This document shows, piece by piece, positions 9,488 to 21,616 of a DNA stretch of 64,000 nucleotides. The DNA comes from Chelonoidis abingdonii. Taxonomy: Eukaryota; Chordata; Testudines; Testudinidae. The first letter of the stretch is position 1, and every line of letters begins with the position of its first letter. The position numbers and the translations under genes are program-made. The stretch lies in contig NC_133778.1 in NCBI RefSeq assembly GCF_003597395.2, forward strand, positions 17,971,529 to 18,035,528. Reading direction: 5' to 3'. Below the pieces are notes generated by a model. That model saw only the letters and a program-made list of their open reading frames with translations. It ran no database searches and was not told the DNA's origin.

Positions 9488-10460
9488 TGTCATAAACAGA
9501 TAAGTAAGAGTTAATAGCACAGAAGTACTTCATGTCACTTTTGCCTGTAAAGGGTTAACAAGATCAGTGAGCCTGGCTGTCACCTGACCAGAGGACCAAT
9601 CAGGGGACAGGATACTTTCAAATCTGAAGGGAGTAAGTTTTGTTGTGCTTTAGAATTTTGTTGTTGTTCAACTCTGGGGGCTCAGAGGAAACCAGATGTG
9701 CAACCAGTTTCTCTCCGATACAGGCTCTGATAAGTTAGAATAGTTGAGTACTAGGTAGATAAGGCGGGTTAGGCTTATGTTGCTTTTCTTTATTTGCAAA
9801 TGTGTATTGGCTGGGAGGGTTCAAATGCTGTAATTTTGCTGAAAGGATTTTAATTTGTACTTGTTACCTTAGCTGGGAGGGTATTTCCAGTGTCTTATAA
9901 GCTGAAAGACCCTGTAACATATGTCAATCTTACACTTTACAAAGTCATTTTACTGTTTTTCTTTCTTTAATTAACAGCTTTTCCTGTTTAAAATTGACAG
10001 TTTTTTTTATTCTGATGAACCACAGGGACTGGGTCTGGATCCACCAGGGAATTGGTGGGGAGAAAGGAGGGAAGGGGAGAGAAAGGTTAATTTATCTCTT
10101 GTGTTAAAATTACTCTCTCTCTCAGGAGAAGTCTGGGAGGGGGAAAGAGAAGGAGGGGGAAGGTGAATTTCCTCCCTGTTTAAAGATTCAAGGAGTTTTG
10201 AATTACAGTGATCTTTCGGGTACCCAGGGAGGGGAAGCCTGGGAGAGGCAACGGTGGGGGAAAGGGATTACTTTCCTTGTGTTAAGATCCAGAGGGTCTG
10301 GATCTTGGGGTCCGGGGGGACCAGAGTGTACCAGGCACTGGAATTCCTGGTTGGTGGCAGCGCTACAGGTTCTAAGCTGGTAATTAAGCTTAAGAGGAAT
10401 TCATGCTGGTACCCCATCTTTTGGACGCTAAGGTTCAGAATGGGGATTTATACCATGACA
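9488..10460 (+). mobile_element. Solo LTR of an endogenous retrovirus
   Basis: The block begins TGTCATAAAC and ends ACCATGACA, giving a 6-bp inverted terminus TGTCAT/ATGACA with canonical TG and CA ends. A perfect 5-bp direct repeat GGCTT flanks it (9483-9487 and 10461-10465). The length, 973 bp, is typical of an LTR, and there is no internal coding region, so homologous recombination between two LTRs probably removed the provirus. Purine-rich segments with repeated GGGAGGGGAA words occupy 10050-10260. The orientation is inferred from recall of a similar turtle LTR and is the weakest part of the call. Small open frames at 10198-10481 are incidental. Confidence 0.8.
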
Positions 10461-10559
10461 GGCTTATATGGTGAAGCATGAGAATTTATATCCCTTGTAC
10501 AAAATCCATCCTATGCAATAACTGTAGATCTTCTTACTGTTCATGTAAATTAAATATCT

Positions 10560-11060
10560 ATTCCTTTACTGATTCGTAACAAGATTTTGGGCACAAATAG
10601 CGAAGCAACGAGTTTCACAGGTTAATTCACTGTGTACAAAATATTTCCTATCATCAGTTTTAAATCTGTTGTGTTTTCATTTTATTGGATGTCCCCTTGT
10701 TCTAGTTTTATGATAAAGGATAAATAGGAGCACCTGATTTACTTTCTGTAAACTGTTCATTATTTTTATATACCTTTACTTCTAAAATATATATTCCTAA
10801 TTTTTAAAATCTCCTTTCCTATGTATATTTTCTTTCCTCTGACAATTTTGGCCTTTCTCGGGACCCTTTCTGTTGGTGCCACAACCCTTTTGTGATAGAC
10901 TGATCTGAACTTAACCGCAGTGTCCAAAAAGTTGGTGAACCCTTCTCTATTAACCTTTGTAGATCATCTTTACTCAAATTGTTATAGTCTATTATTAGAT
11001 TTCTCTTACTGATGAATCGGTTCTCTTATATGCCCTGATAAATTTGTTTTGCTCCTAATA
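10560..11060 (-). mobile_element. Ancient CR1/L3-clade LINE 3' relic
   Basis: The plus strand reads as the reverse complement of a LINE tail with words such as GAGTTTCACAGGTTAATT, TTTTATTGGATGTCCCCTTGTTC and GATAAAGGATAAATAGGAGCACC, which I associate with an old CR1-like family spread through amniotes. The sequence is strongly diverged, with no usable ORF. The boundaries are approximate. Confidence 0.5.
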
Positions 11061-13025
11061 CACAAAGTTTAAAAACAGTCTGCTAGTAGAGCTGCTTGAA
11101 TATGGCATAAGCAGCATATGTGAAACATCCCTGGAGTTATGAATGGCTGTTTGGTTTGACAAAGTCCATACTATTTACACAGTATTCATAAGCAGTTTTT
11201 TTTTTTCATATGGTTCTTTGGGTACTGGTTGTTGTTCTTATAAACACCTGAACTCACATGTAAACCAGGATATTTGTGTTCAAACAAGAGGGTTCTTCAT
11301 TCATATTTTTCCAGAAACAATACTCTGGGACTTAGGTGATCAATTAAACATCACAAACAAAACCAGCAAATAATGAATGTTGTAGGTGAATCATCTGTGT
11401 AAAGTCCTAGGTTGAAAACTGGTAGTCTAGATGATTCAGTGAATACTTATGAACAAAAGAATATATTAATAAAATCAGGAATAGTTCATAAACAGAAACA
11501 GGACCAATTCAAAATGAATAATTCTGACAGTGTTTAAGTGCAATATTCCAAGATCTAAATTTAGCTAATGCTATGCAGATCTTTCTTTCTTTCAATGATG
11601 GCTCAAATAATTATCTCCTAGTCTAACTTCCAAAGCATTGGAGATCATGTCTTTCTGATCTCAGTGATTTCTTTCCTTGCAGACCAACATTTATTTTGGA
11701 CCATATGTTAGGTGGGCAATTTCCCTCTTTCTGACCCTGTCAAAGAAGAAATCTATAAGTGATTATCTTTAACAGGAAAATTGTGTCATGTGTAGCTCTA
11801 CTGCTTGCCTGATTCATTCTTTGACACCAATACGATAACTATGTTCTTCTTTGATATACAAACAGAGCACAAGTTTTCTTCCTGTTTCTACCTTTCCGTC
11901 TTTGTATGGGTCATACATTTCCATTCACACCCCATCTCTCTCTCCAACATGCAAACAAACCTACACCTTCATCTCTTAAGCCGGATGGGAACAGATCAGG
12001 TTGAGGCATGCTGCCCCTTGTTCAGCCACCTAAAAGACTGGTAAATAGGTAAATAACAAAACCATTATGGAGAGAAGTGGCCATCCAGAAAGGTGCAGGA
12101 AACAGGGTTGAAGAAAGAGGGGAACAGGAAGAGGTATCAACCTGTATTGGTTATGTTAATAAAAAAGCCCCTAAAACAGCCTGAACTCATGTTTATCATT
12201 AATACTATATTGTATGTTGTGATTCATCATAATAACAAAAATGATAACAACATGCTTCAAAGAGTATTTAGAGCTATAACATGGTTATGACCATTTTTGA
12301 GGAAAATTGGAAGGGAAAAGGGAATGGAATAATTATTAAATACAATGTTGTATTAGATTATGAATGGTCAGGAATTAGATTTTCTGAAACCCTGAATATG
12401 TATTACTACTTTCTGCTGCATGGTGCATGCCGAGGGTGTTTGTTTGTTTTTTTTATAGCTGAACAGGCAAAAAAGAATTTTTACTAAAGGAGAGTGGATA
12501 TCCTACCATTTACATCTCGGGGAACTGGGACAATGTGAAGATTGTTAACAAAACCACTCCCAACAGCCAGACTACTCAACTACAGAGTCATTTGGCAAAG
12601 AATAAACTGACCCAACCTTGACTTGCCATGACTTGACTTGGGCATATGACCTCAATCTTTTGCTTACACGCAAAGGAACTGATGGAATAGGTTGAATTTT
12701 GTATGACTGTGCTGATACCCGTGTGCGCTGATGTTAAACTAAAAATGTATTTGGTCAACTGATTAATTTACACTAGTAAATAAGCAGACAATGTATTGCT
12801 ATTTTTAACTTGACACAGCAGAGTTGAAAAGAAAAACAGAATTACAGAAGCAGTGTAGCTCTTGGTCAAGGAGAGTAAGGCAGGGTCACAACTGTACAGA
12901 ATCTTAAGGTATTGGGATCAAGCTCATAAAATGGTGCCTTCCGGCTTCCCAAAAACCACACACAGAAGTATTCAAACTACTGTAAAGTATACAAGAACAA
13001 CATACTTGGTCAACTTAAGGTCAGG
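11061..13025. other. Unassigned AT-rich DNA
   Basis: No recognisable repeat or coding region. Short open frames (11143-11373, 11805-12044, 12093-12487) have unbiased, low-complexity composition and no domain. Confidence 0.5.
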
Positions 13026-13113
13026 GGGAGGATTTCCAAAGGCAAAAGGGGAGGTAGGCAGCCAATGAAAGTAGATTGCCTAATTCTCCTTTATGCCTTT
13101 GAAAATCCTCCTC
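13026..13113. repeat. Short fold-back repeat
   Basis: The left arm GGAGGATTTCCAAAGGCA and the right arm TGCCTTTGAAAATCCTCC are near-perfect reverse complements, separated by a partly palindromic middle with GTAGGCAGCC and GATTGCCTAATTC. This is the form of a small palindromic MITE found widely in sauropsids. A clear target duplication was not seen. Confidence 0.6.
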
Positions 13114-15300
13114 TAAATAAATTGACGTATAAAAGAAAAAGTGTAAGTTTCCCTTCTAATAAGCACTAGGTCACAAGAGAAAGTAGTTGTCATTATTAAC
13201 AACCTGTGGCGCTGGGCACCTCAGAAAACAGAGAGAGAGTCATGGTCCCTGCCCACAAGAGTCTCATAAGATTATACAGTCCCTCAGTTAATTCATGTTC
13301 ACTTTTTTGCGAACAGTCTTAGTTTAAGATGATTACATATATTTCTGGTAGGTGTCACAATGTGTACAGTTGAAAAGGACTTCTCTCTCTCTCACACACA
13401 TTCACTCTTCCTAAAACATCAACTGCTCAGATGCTCAGAATGATTTGGAAAGGAGGGGTTTCAAAGTCATTGCACTGTTTAGTTTGTGCTTTTCAAATAA
13501 GTAGCTATCAGAGGCTATTTCTATATAGAGACCTTAATGATGCTATGGCCCTTTCAGCGCTGGTTCATTTAGCATGGAAGACATTATGAAACATTTGATA
13601 AAAGCAAGGAGAATGTACTTAATTTCCTGCACTCACAAATAAGAGATAACATGCATCTTCTAGTTGGTTTCTACTTCAAGCCAAGTATCCTAAATTAGAA
13701 GCAGAAATACCAAGTGCTGAATAATGTTACACCTGACAGATACATCTAAGAAAGAAAAATCAACACATCGGGGAATTTAACAAGTTGTCTGATTGAAAAA
13801 GTTTGCTACAGACTTAAGATTTACTGACATTTCAATCTACTTTACTGTACATGATGATTGCAAATTAGTTCATACTTGTATGATCTACAATTTCAACTAC
13901 GAATAATGGCGGTTTACATCTTGAAGACCAGGAAAGGATGCTGTTTGTTAGCTGAGGAGGAAATACATGGACTAATCAGTCACTAGATATTAGTCAGAAA
14001 TGCAGGACTACGCTGTGCTGGGAACAAACACTGGTGCAGCCATTCTCGACAGTCTACCACTAACAGATATTGCAGTTGTGAGGCAATGTGTTACTAACTC
14101 AAGAAGAAAAACTGCCTGTCACTAAACATGAGTTTTTCTATACATCTCTGCAAAATAGTAATGAGCTTCACAGAGTCACAGAAATAAGAGTACGAATTAA
14201 GAAGAAAGTTAATTTCAAGCAAAGCTATGTTTAGCTTTGTGATGAACATTTTAGACAAAATACAAACTAAGTTAGTCTCTTCACAAAATTTGATGCCCCT
14301 GATTAGAATAATTAGCTTTCTTTATTTGATGGCACAGTTTAACCTTTGACACAAACTTTTACTTTATACCACAGCAGTACATGCAGTAAAATGTTTTCAT
14401 AGGAATTTGAGTCTCTACCCCGAGATAGCTTGTAGTTTTTTCCCCATTGGGTGCAAAATGAGAGGCCTGCAGTTAGTGTGACTCTAGGAACAAATTAAGC
14501 TAATTTACCATCTTCAAAACAGGAGATTTCTCCTAAGGATGATTTATGTCTATTAAATGCATTCTAGGATTTAGCGGTTACAACCTACCAGTGGAGAATG
14601 CCTATGGGAAAGGCCAAACAGACTAGAAAATCTCCAGGTTTCAGAAAATATGATTCTGAGTGAGTTCAGGAAATCTGTAAATTGATCAGTCCAAAACTGA
14701 AAAGTAGTAAGAATTCAAGTGCCCTGTTTATTTCGATTCCTCCCTCTCTCTGATAAAAATCACAGATCTTTTCCATGCTACAGATGACCAGGAAATGTGA
14801 TACTTTCGATAAACTGATCTAGAGTACGAAGGCACAGACATTTTAAAACAACCTTTTTGATCCCAATCCAAAGCTGCACAATAAATGAGGGACCCAATGC
14901 TAATGTCCACGCAACTTCACTTGTGTGTGTGAGAACATGGGGCTATCTAGAATGTTACATTTTACGTCTGAGCACAGTAGGATGATTCTTCATAGACTGC
15001 AGGAGGAAGGATGATATGGGGGAAAATAAGGCAAATCAATTAGACAACACATTTCTTTGAGAGAGACTTCTTTTTCTGAGAAATATGAAAAAAGTGGACA
15101 TTTACACAAGATGCCATTTACTTTGCTAGTTTCAGTTTCCCTTTCTTTAGTTGCAAATATTTCCATTTGAACCTTCTCACTCAGTTTCTGTTCTTGCTTG
15201 ATACTGCAGTGAAGTAATAACCTTGTTTTTATTACATCAGTCTGTTGCTAAGGAAATGACAGATATCTCAAATCCACAATAATGACTTGCCTCAGAAACA
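13114..15300. other. Unassigned, repeat-poor DNA
   Basis: No transposable element or exon is recognised. A CT run followed by ACACACA lies at about 13382-13400. The minus-strand frame at 14728-14910 is not gene-like. Confidence 0.5.
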
Positions 15301-15415
15301 AATTCAGACCCTGATTCTGCAACGTATTATGCACAGGAAGACCCCTGCATGTACTTCAACATGGCTCCGTGTGGGCACAGGGAACTACTCATGTGCAACA
15401 TAATAAGGGCTGATA
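15301..15415. repeat. Ancient interspersed repeat relic
   Basis: Words such as ACCCTGATTCTGCAACG and CATGTGCAACATAATAAGGGC resemble an old sauropsid repeat in which a 'gattctgcaa' edge recurs. Similar edges occur near 16020-16060 and 51670-51760. Class unknown. Confidence 0.35.
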
Positions 15416-15799
15416 GGCTGAGGAAGAAAATGCTTGTTTAAACAATAAAAGCTCTGATAATCAGCAAAATAGGCAGTTTTTCGTTAAAAATAAACAAACA
15501 GATAGATACAAGGTATATGGATTTGTTTTAAGATATGCATATTTTCCCAGTTGACATTTCCTTGTTCCTTTAAATTTAGGCTATCTATACATTGGGAAAT
15601 ACTGCCTCTTTTGCAATGACTTCAATGTAAAAAGCTTGCCCTGATTTTCTGTATTAGATGTGGATTAATGCCAAAGAAAGAAAGGAAGTGGAACATCTTT
15701 TCAAAATGTTAATCATGGTAGAGCACAGTAGGTCCACAGGATAGAGATATGGTGAGTGACACAAAGCTCAGCTGCCCCAGGGACTGGAAATATGGAGCC

Positions 15800-16045
15800 T
15801 GATGTTATTTCATTGGAATCAAAGGTAAAAACCCCATTGACTTCAAGTCAATGGAAATTATACTTATAGCTTTGATTTGGTAAAGCATTCCAGCAAATGC
15901 TTAACTTTAGACACATATTTAAATCCATCTATATTTAGCCAAGTAATTAAGCATATGCTTTAAATTAAGCCTATTCTTAAATTCCACTGACTTCAGTGGG
16001 ATTTAAGCATGTATTTAAACTGTTTGTTGAATCAGGGCCAGAGTA
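15800..16045. repeat. Ancient interspersed repeat with palindromic words
   Basis: The stretch contains CATTGACTTCAAGTCAATGG and CCACTGACTTCAGTGGGATTTAAGCATG, together with AAGCATTCCAGCAAATGCTTAA and AATTAAGCATATGCTTTAA, ending AATCAGGGCCAGAG. These overlapping palindromes are characteristic of a family of old, diverged, probably nonautonomous repeats in sauropsids. Its class is not established here. Confidence 0.45.
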
Positions 16046-16539
16046 ACCACTTAATCATCTTAGGCTCCGATCTTGCAATCAGATTTTTAGAAAACATACC
16101 TTACATAAATATCCATATTGAAATTAAAAACAGAAAATAAAAGATCTTATTATTAACTTCTAGTTTTTCAGTGTTTTCTAACTGAAGCTGTTTCTGAGTT
16201 ATTTGCATGTGAATGAAAAAAAATCCTTTTAAATCAGTCATCTCATTTACAATTGATTAAATTAAGAAGTGCCAAGCCAATTTTTTACACCAAGTTTCAG
16301 TCTGGACACATTTTTACAAACACACACACCCATATGGGGCTCTGCAGTGAAAAATTTTTTCAAGAATAATTTTGGAGATTAATCAAGGGTATTATAGCAA
16401 CATGAAAGATTATCATTATTATAAAAGAAAAGCCAGGGTTAGGAGAGTGAAGAAAAACATTTCAATGTTACTGATTTAACCTGCAATTAAAAAAAAATCA
16501 TTGCATAAAATAATCCTTTTTTTTCCTTCTGCAGAAATT

Positions 16540-17240
16540 ATAAGACTAGCAGAAAACTAAATCTCTAACCAAAAAAATGGGGGAAAATCCTTTGCTTATA
16601 TTTCTTCTGTACACCTGCCTGCTCCCTGCTCAGTGAATCCTGCACGCTGGTGATGTTTATGAGTTCATTTTATTGCTGTTCCCGCGCCTCCTCCCCCAAA
16701 AACTGCCCAACAGCCACTCTCATTTAAGAAGCTCTAAATATTGTTGTCATGGGTGACACATGAACACGGAGCAAGGGAAAGCTCGGCTAATAAAAAGGCT
16801 TTCACAGCATTTCAGCCTTTGCTCATAAGTAAAGTTAAAATTTGTGGCTTTTAAAATACTGGATGTGGGAGAGGTCAGGTTAAATGGCTGCTAGTAATAA
16901 AAGGAATCAATATGCCACAGCATCTGAAGCAGCCAGCAAACTGAATAAACACTTAATCCAAATCCACTTGGACCTGAATTAAAAGAACATAAAATACTGT
17001 ATTTTCTTTCTTTGCCCTCCATTAGTCAATAGTTTGCATTGCTGGGTCCCCTCAAATTCCACACAGGAAAAGAAACAAACATTTCTTGGCCAAGTGGCAA
17101 TTAAACCCTATGTGAAGGCCCTGAGGAATTATGTGGGCATTAACCTTATCAGAACACCACTTTTAGATTAGCAGACTACAAACACAAATGCATTTCCGTC
17201 TGTGAAGACCCTGCAACACTTATGCACAAAACTCCAGTGG
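16540..17240. promoter_or_regulatory. Candidate conserved noncoding element (unverified)
   Basis: The block lies in an 8-kb repeat-poor stretch, has no tandem or inverted structure, and is dense in homeodomain-core words (TAATTAAA-like, CAATTAAAC, TTAAATGG, TAATAAAAGG) with balanced base composition. That is the usual look of a developmental enhancer or other conserved element, but conservation cannot be judged from one sequence. No exon with splice sites and coding frame is evident in it. Confidence 0.25.
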
Positions 17241-19850
17241 ACATTGAGATTTTCAGTCTCAAGCGCTTCCTCACAGTTGAGCCTAGTATATTTCAGCCAC
17301 TCACCCCCTTAACTGTAATCCCTGAGTGCAAACAAAATCACCTATAATAATAATTAGTATGTCCAGTAGTACAGAAACCTTGACAGATTAGTCTTCATTG
17401 CACTTGAAAACAAAACAGAATCAAAGAACAGAACTGCTTTCGGGTCTCTTAATCCTAAACCTAAATTTGGCTCAATTTGTGACTAGATTTTCAAGAGGAA
17501 TCATGCAAACCCATTTTTTTGTACTTATCTACGTGTGTTTATGAGGAAATGTGCTGGTTAAGTTTGAGCCTGGGAAATTATCACACTTTTTACCAGAAGG
17601 TGCTTTTAAATTACCTACATAAAAGATGCAGATACATTTGAGGACCATACACACAGGTTACTTCACAAAAACATTGATGCATTTGAAATTACAGTTTATA
17701 AACTTAAATAATTTTTTTCTTGAAAAAGGGTTAAAAAAGCCAATGTATCTAAACTAAACCAAAAATACAGCTCTCAAACTGGCAAATACATAATTTCATC
17801 AGACCTATTATTAAATCAAGAAAAAGGGTTCTCTGGTACATCTCTCTCTCAAAAAGTCCAAAAGACCTGGGAAAGGATTATGTAGGTTTTCTACAAAACT
17901 GTTCTCATCAACATGTCCTTTTTATCCCCTTCTGTATTCTAAAAAGATTATCAGAATTTTTAAAAAGTTTGATAAAAGCATTTTATTATCGCTTTCTTAA
18001 TAGCTGGAGTTACAGCTGAAGTTACATTAGGACTTTATAATTCCTATTTTTTTTTTTAAACACGCTTGACATTTTCTTGAAATTATCCTGAAACTTTCCA
18101 TGTATGGTCCCAGCCCAGAAATGAAGTCTTGTTGGTTTTTTTGGTTTTGGTGGGATTTTTTTTTTTTGGAAAATGGGGGAAAAAATAAATAAAACTCCTT
18201 TCAACTATGTTTGAGTTACTGAGGAGTGGAAAAAGAACATTTTTCCATAAGTATAATACTCTTTTCTCATTCATCAATAACTCAGAAAATCTTCCAAACT
18301 TTGCATGTAAATAGCCTGAGAACTAGATTCCTTTCTAGTATTTGGGGAGAAGGGAAGTTTAATTTCCATGTTTGGTTTATTTCCTCTAACTTTATTTGGA
18401 TCTGTGTAATTTTGGCAATAATCTTGCACCTACAGAACATTCCCACGGGCAAGAGAATATGCAGACATATTTCAGATTCATTGTTAGCAATACTTAGATG
18501 AGTAATTAACAAGCAATTATCTGTCCATCCGCCCACCCGCAGCTATAAAGGGATACTTGCAAATGCTCCTCAACCAACAACTTTGATAAGATGCAAGTGG
18601 TAAACTCTGGAAGGCAAAAGGGATGTGGGGGAAAAATAAGTAAATTAAGAAAAACTTTAGTACTGAGCAGACTGATTTAATACGTCCTTAAAATATGAAA
18701 AACATTTTATGGCTTTTTCCATCAAAGTGAATCATTATAAAAAAACATGTCCAATTCAGGCAGAAAGTGGCAAAAAAAAAATGTTCTTCTAAGCAGCTAC
18801 AACAGAAAGTCTTACAAAGTATTATACAATATGCAAAGACACGGACTAATATGACATTTGGCAGTCTTGTTGGGATTAGCTGGCATCCGCAACTGGCTTA
18901 CAAACCCAGCCTCAGCTAAAAATAAAACAAAAATACCTCCTTAACTACCTATGTTGATTAAGGTTGAGGCTTAATTCTATCGTGTATTACTTTGTGTTTT
19001 ACATCTGTTTGGGTACACGGTACTATCCTTCTTAAAAGAGTTTTGTAGCTCCCTCGAAGGATTTATATGTCATGATGTGTTCCTTCAATAAAAAAAAAGT
19101 TATTTTTAAAAAGAAAATTGGCAAGAGTGAATGAGAGACCAAATAAAACTAGTTTCCTCAAATCTGTATTTTTGTAAAACCCACTCCTCTCTGAGACATT
19201 TACAAAATATGCTCTAACCCTAAATGTCATCTTGAAAGACTAAGCCTTCCTAAATCTCTTCTTGTTAGTCTCCGTCTCCATTATCATTACAGCCTTTTCC
19301 CAATATTACTGGGAGGATTTTGACGTCTGCCTTTTAAAACTCTCAAATAAGGGCCTTAAATAAGTCTTACCATACTACTAATTACTTGTATGTTTAAACA
19401 GTTGACAAATACATACACAGTTCTGTCCTGCTAAGACTTGTTTTAATTGCAAATTATAAATATGTGGGTAGGATTGTTGCTCCAAAACAGTGAATCTCCT
19501 CCTCCATCTCCTCCCTTTTTTGCATGGTTCACATCTATACACATAGTTTAAATACAGCAGGCAAGATTACTACTTCAAGCAAATGAATGCCTAAATGTAA
19601 TACATGTAATCACTCGCCCTGGTCTTCCACTTCACGTCACCTGTGCAAAGTTTAGAACATTTGGTTGTATGTGTGTAGGAGAGTGCTACGTTTCCATCCA
19701 TCTGCTCAGCAGGTGGAGAATGGGTACAAAGATTCTTCCTAGCAGTAATAATATTGGACCAGACTACAGGAGATACAGGGTCAGAGGAAGACAAAGGGTG
19801 ATCTCTAAATATAATTGTTTATAGAGAATGATCCACAAATAGGTGTATTT
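17241..19850. other. Unassigned, repeat-poor DNA
   Basis: No element recognised. Homopolymer T runs occur near 18048-18058 and 18158-18168. Open frames at 18022-18536 overlap these runs on both strands and show no domain. Confidence 0.5.
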
Positions 19851-19935
19851 CTAGTCAGGTCACATAGGACCTAGTTTTTGGCCTAACACTATTTAATAAT
19901 TTTAACCATGATCTGGAAGAAAATATAAAATAATT

Positions 19936-20047
19936 ACTGATAGGGCCCCAAATTTAGGAAAGCATCCCCATTTGGTAAAACATGTGCTTAAATACAAGAA
20001 AGGAATGGACTTAACCATGCACTTAAAGTGTTTTCCTGACTCAGGGC
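19936..20047. mobile_element. Short MITE nested in CR1
   Basis: The insert interrupts the CR1 RT segment. Its ends are imperfect inverted repeats: AGGGCCCCAAATTTAGGAAA at the left and TTTTCCTGACTCAGGGCC at the right. The middle carries GTGCTTAAATACA and GCACTTAAAGTG. No clean target duplication is visible, so the exact limits may be off by several bases. Confidence 0.55.
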
Positions 20048-20285
20048 CAAAGTTTGCAGGTGACACTAATATTGGTGAGATGATAAATAACATTGAGGAC
20101 AGGTCACAGTTACAACTAATCGAGGGATGTGATAAATTCTCCTTCAGTTGAAATCTTTATATTAAAGGTAGGATGTCTTTCTGAAAGGTATGCTCTAGTT
20201 CAGCCACAAGTTGTTGGGATGAATTGAAAGAGGAATCACTGGATGCAATTTTAAGGTCAGTGCAATACAGAAGGCAAAACTAAAT

Positions 20286-20727
20286 CAGGGGTGGCCAACC
20301 TGAGCTTGAGAAGGAGCCAGAATTTACCAATGTACATTGCCAAAGAGCCACAGTAATATGTCAGCAGCCCCCCAATCAGCTCCCCCTGGCCCTGCTCCCA
20401 GCACCTCCTGCCCACCAGCAGCCCGGCCAATCTGTGCCTCCCCCTCCCTCCCCTCCTGATTAGCTATTTCATGTTATTCAGGAGGCTCGGGAGAAGGGGG
20501 TGGGAAGGAGGGGAAGGAGTGAGGGCACGGCAGGCTCAGGGGTGGGCATGGGTGGAGTGGGGACAGGGCCTATAGCAGAGGCAGGGGTTGAGCAGTGAGC
20601 ACCCCCCAGCACATTGGAAAGTTGGCACCTATAGCTCCAGGCCCAGAGTTGGTGCCTACATAAGGAGCCACATATTAACTTCTGAAGAGCTGCATGTGGC
20701 TCCGGAGCCACAGGTTGGCCAATCCTG
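20286..20727. mobile_element. hAT-like MITE nested in the CR1 tail
   Basis: Terminal inverted repeats are CAGGGGTGGCCAACCTG and CAGGTTGGCCAATCCTG (16 of 17 positions complementary or nearly so). The 8-bp flanks AACTAAAT (20278-20285) and ATCTAAAT (20728-20735) differ at one position and match a hAT-type duplication. The subterminal region repeats GAGCCACA and GGCTCC. The GC-rich core (about 20390-20630) closely resembles 4800-5150. The minus-strand proline-rich open frame at 20478-20711 is a by-product of this composition. Confidence 0.8.
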
Positions 20728-20964
20728 ATCTAAATGATCATAATGTTCCCTTCTGGTCTTGAAAAAACAATAATTTTCAGTTCACAGAAATGTTTATTGC
20801 TCCCACTAAAGTGAGCTGATACATATGAAAGATTAATAGCCAAGAACACCGAAACCTTTGCTTAGTTCAGATACCTAAGGGTGGTTGATGGCCATTCTAC
20901 AAATACTATCCGAACAGACCTTCACCCAGACCATCAGGGACCATATTTAGGGCTGGAGACCAAG

Positions 20965-21053
20965 GGCCAGATCCTCAGTTGGTGTAAATAATCAAATATC
21001 CACATGCTGCAATGGACACCAATTTACACTAGCTAACGACATGATCCTTGGTA
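20965..21053. repeat. Short fold-back repeat
   Basis: The left edge GGGCCAGATCCTCAGTTGGTGTAAAT and the right edge AATTTACACTAGCTAACG followed by ATGATCC are imperfect reverse complements around a middle with CTGCAATGGACACC. This is another of the old palindromic sauropsid repeats. Confidence 0.5.
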
Positions 21054-21215
21054 TCTGCTTACCTTTGGAATACAGGCACCAAATTTTGGTGTTACTTTTT
21101 GTTGGGAGACACCTGCCCAAAAGGAGTCAGTCAGAGTATAACCCATTTAATATAAATTACAGCACAAAGATCAGATGTTAACTATAACCTGCGTTGAATT
21201 CATACTAATGACTTA

Positions 21216-21616
21216 TGGTAGAACCTGAGAGATACGAACACCTCAAGAATGGAGGTTGTTCATAACTCTGAAATATTCGTAACTCTGAACGAATGTTACG
21301 GTTGTTCTTTCAAAAGTTTACAAATGAACACTGACTTAATACAGCGCTGAAACTTTACAATGCAGAATAAAAATGCTGCTTTTAACCATCTGAATTTAAA
21401 TGAAACAAGCACAGAAACAGTTTCCTTACTTTGCCAAATCTTTTTTTTTTTTAACCTTTCCATTTATATTTTTAGTAGCTTATGTTTAACAGTACTGTAT
21501 TGTATTTTCTGCCCCCTCCCCAGCTGCTGCATGATTGCATACTTCCAGTTCCAAATCAAGTGTGTGGTTGACTGTCAGTTTGTAACTCTGGTGTTCGTAA
21601 CTCTGAGGTTCTACTG
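21216..21616. mobile_element. pogo/Tigger-like MITE
   Basis: Inverted ends of about 25 bp: GTAGAACCTGAGAGATACGA at the left, and a right end whose reverse complement begins CAGTAGAACCTCAGAGTTAC. A TA dinucleotide lies outside each end (21214-21215 and 21617-21618), as expected for Tc1/mariner/pogo transposition. The subterminal word TTCGTAACTCTGA recurs at both ends (about 21275 and 21596). The interior is AT-rich and noncoding. The open frame at 21360-21656 crosses the interior and leaves through the right end, so it is not a gene. Confidence 0.75.

Larger units (their letters stand above)
19852..20772 (+). mobile_element. CR1 LINE 3' fragment, twice interrupted
   Basis: The pieces 19852-19935, 20048-20285 and 20728-20772 read in order as one CR1 tail: an RT segment around GATCTGGAAGAAAATAT, then TTTGCAGGTGACACTAATATTGG (the FADD-type catalytic box, here degraded), then the 3' UTR with GGATGTCTTTCTGAAAGG, and finally a GATCATAATGTTCCCTTCTGG tail. 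Two unrelated insertions split it (19936-20047 and 20286-20727). The 5' end is truncated, as is normal for CR1. Confidence 0.7.
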
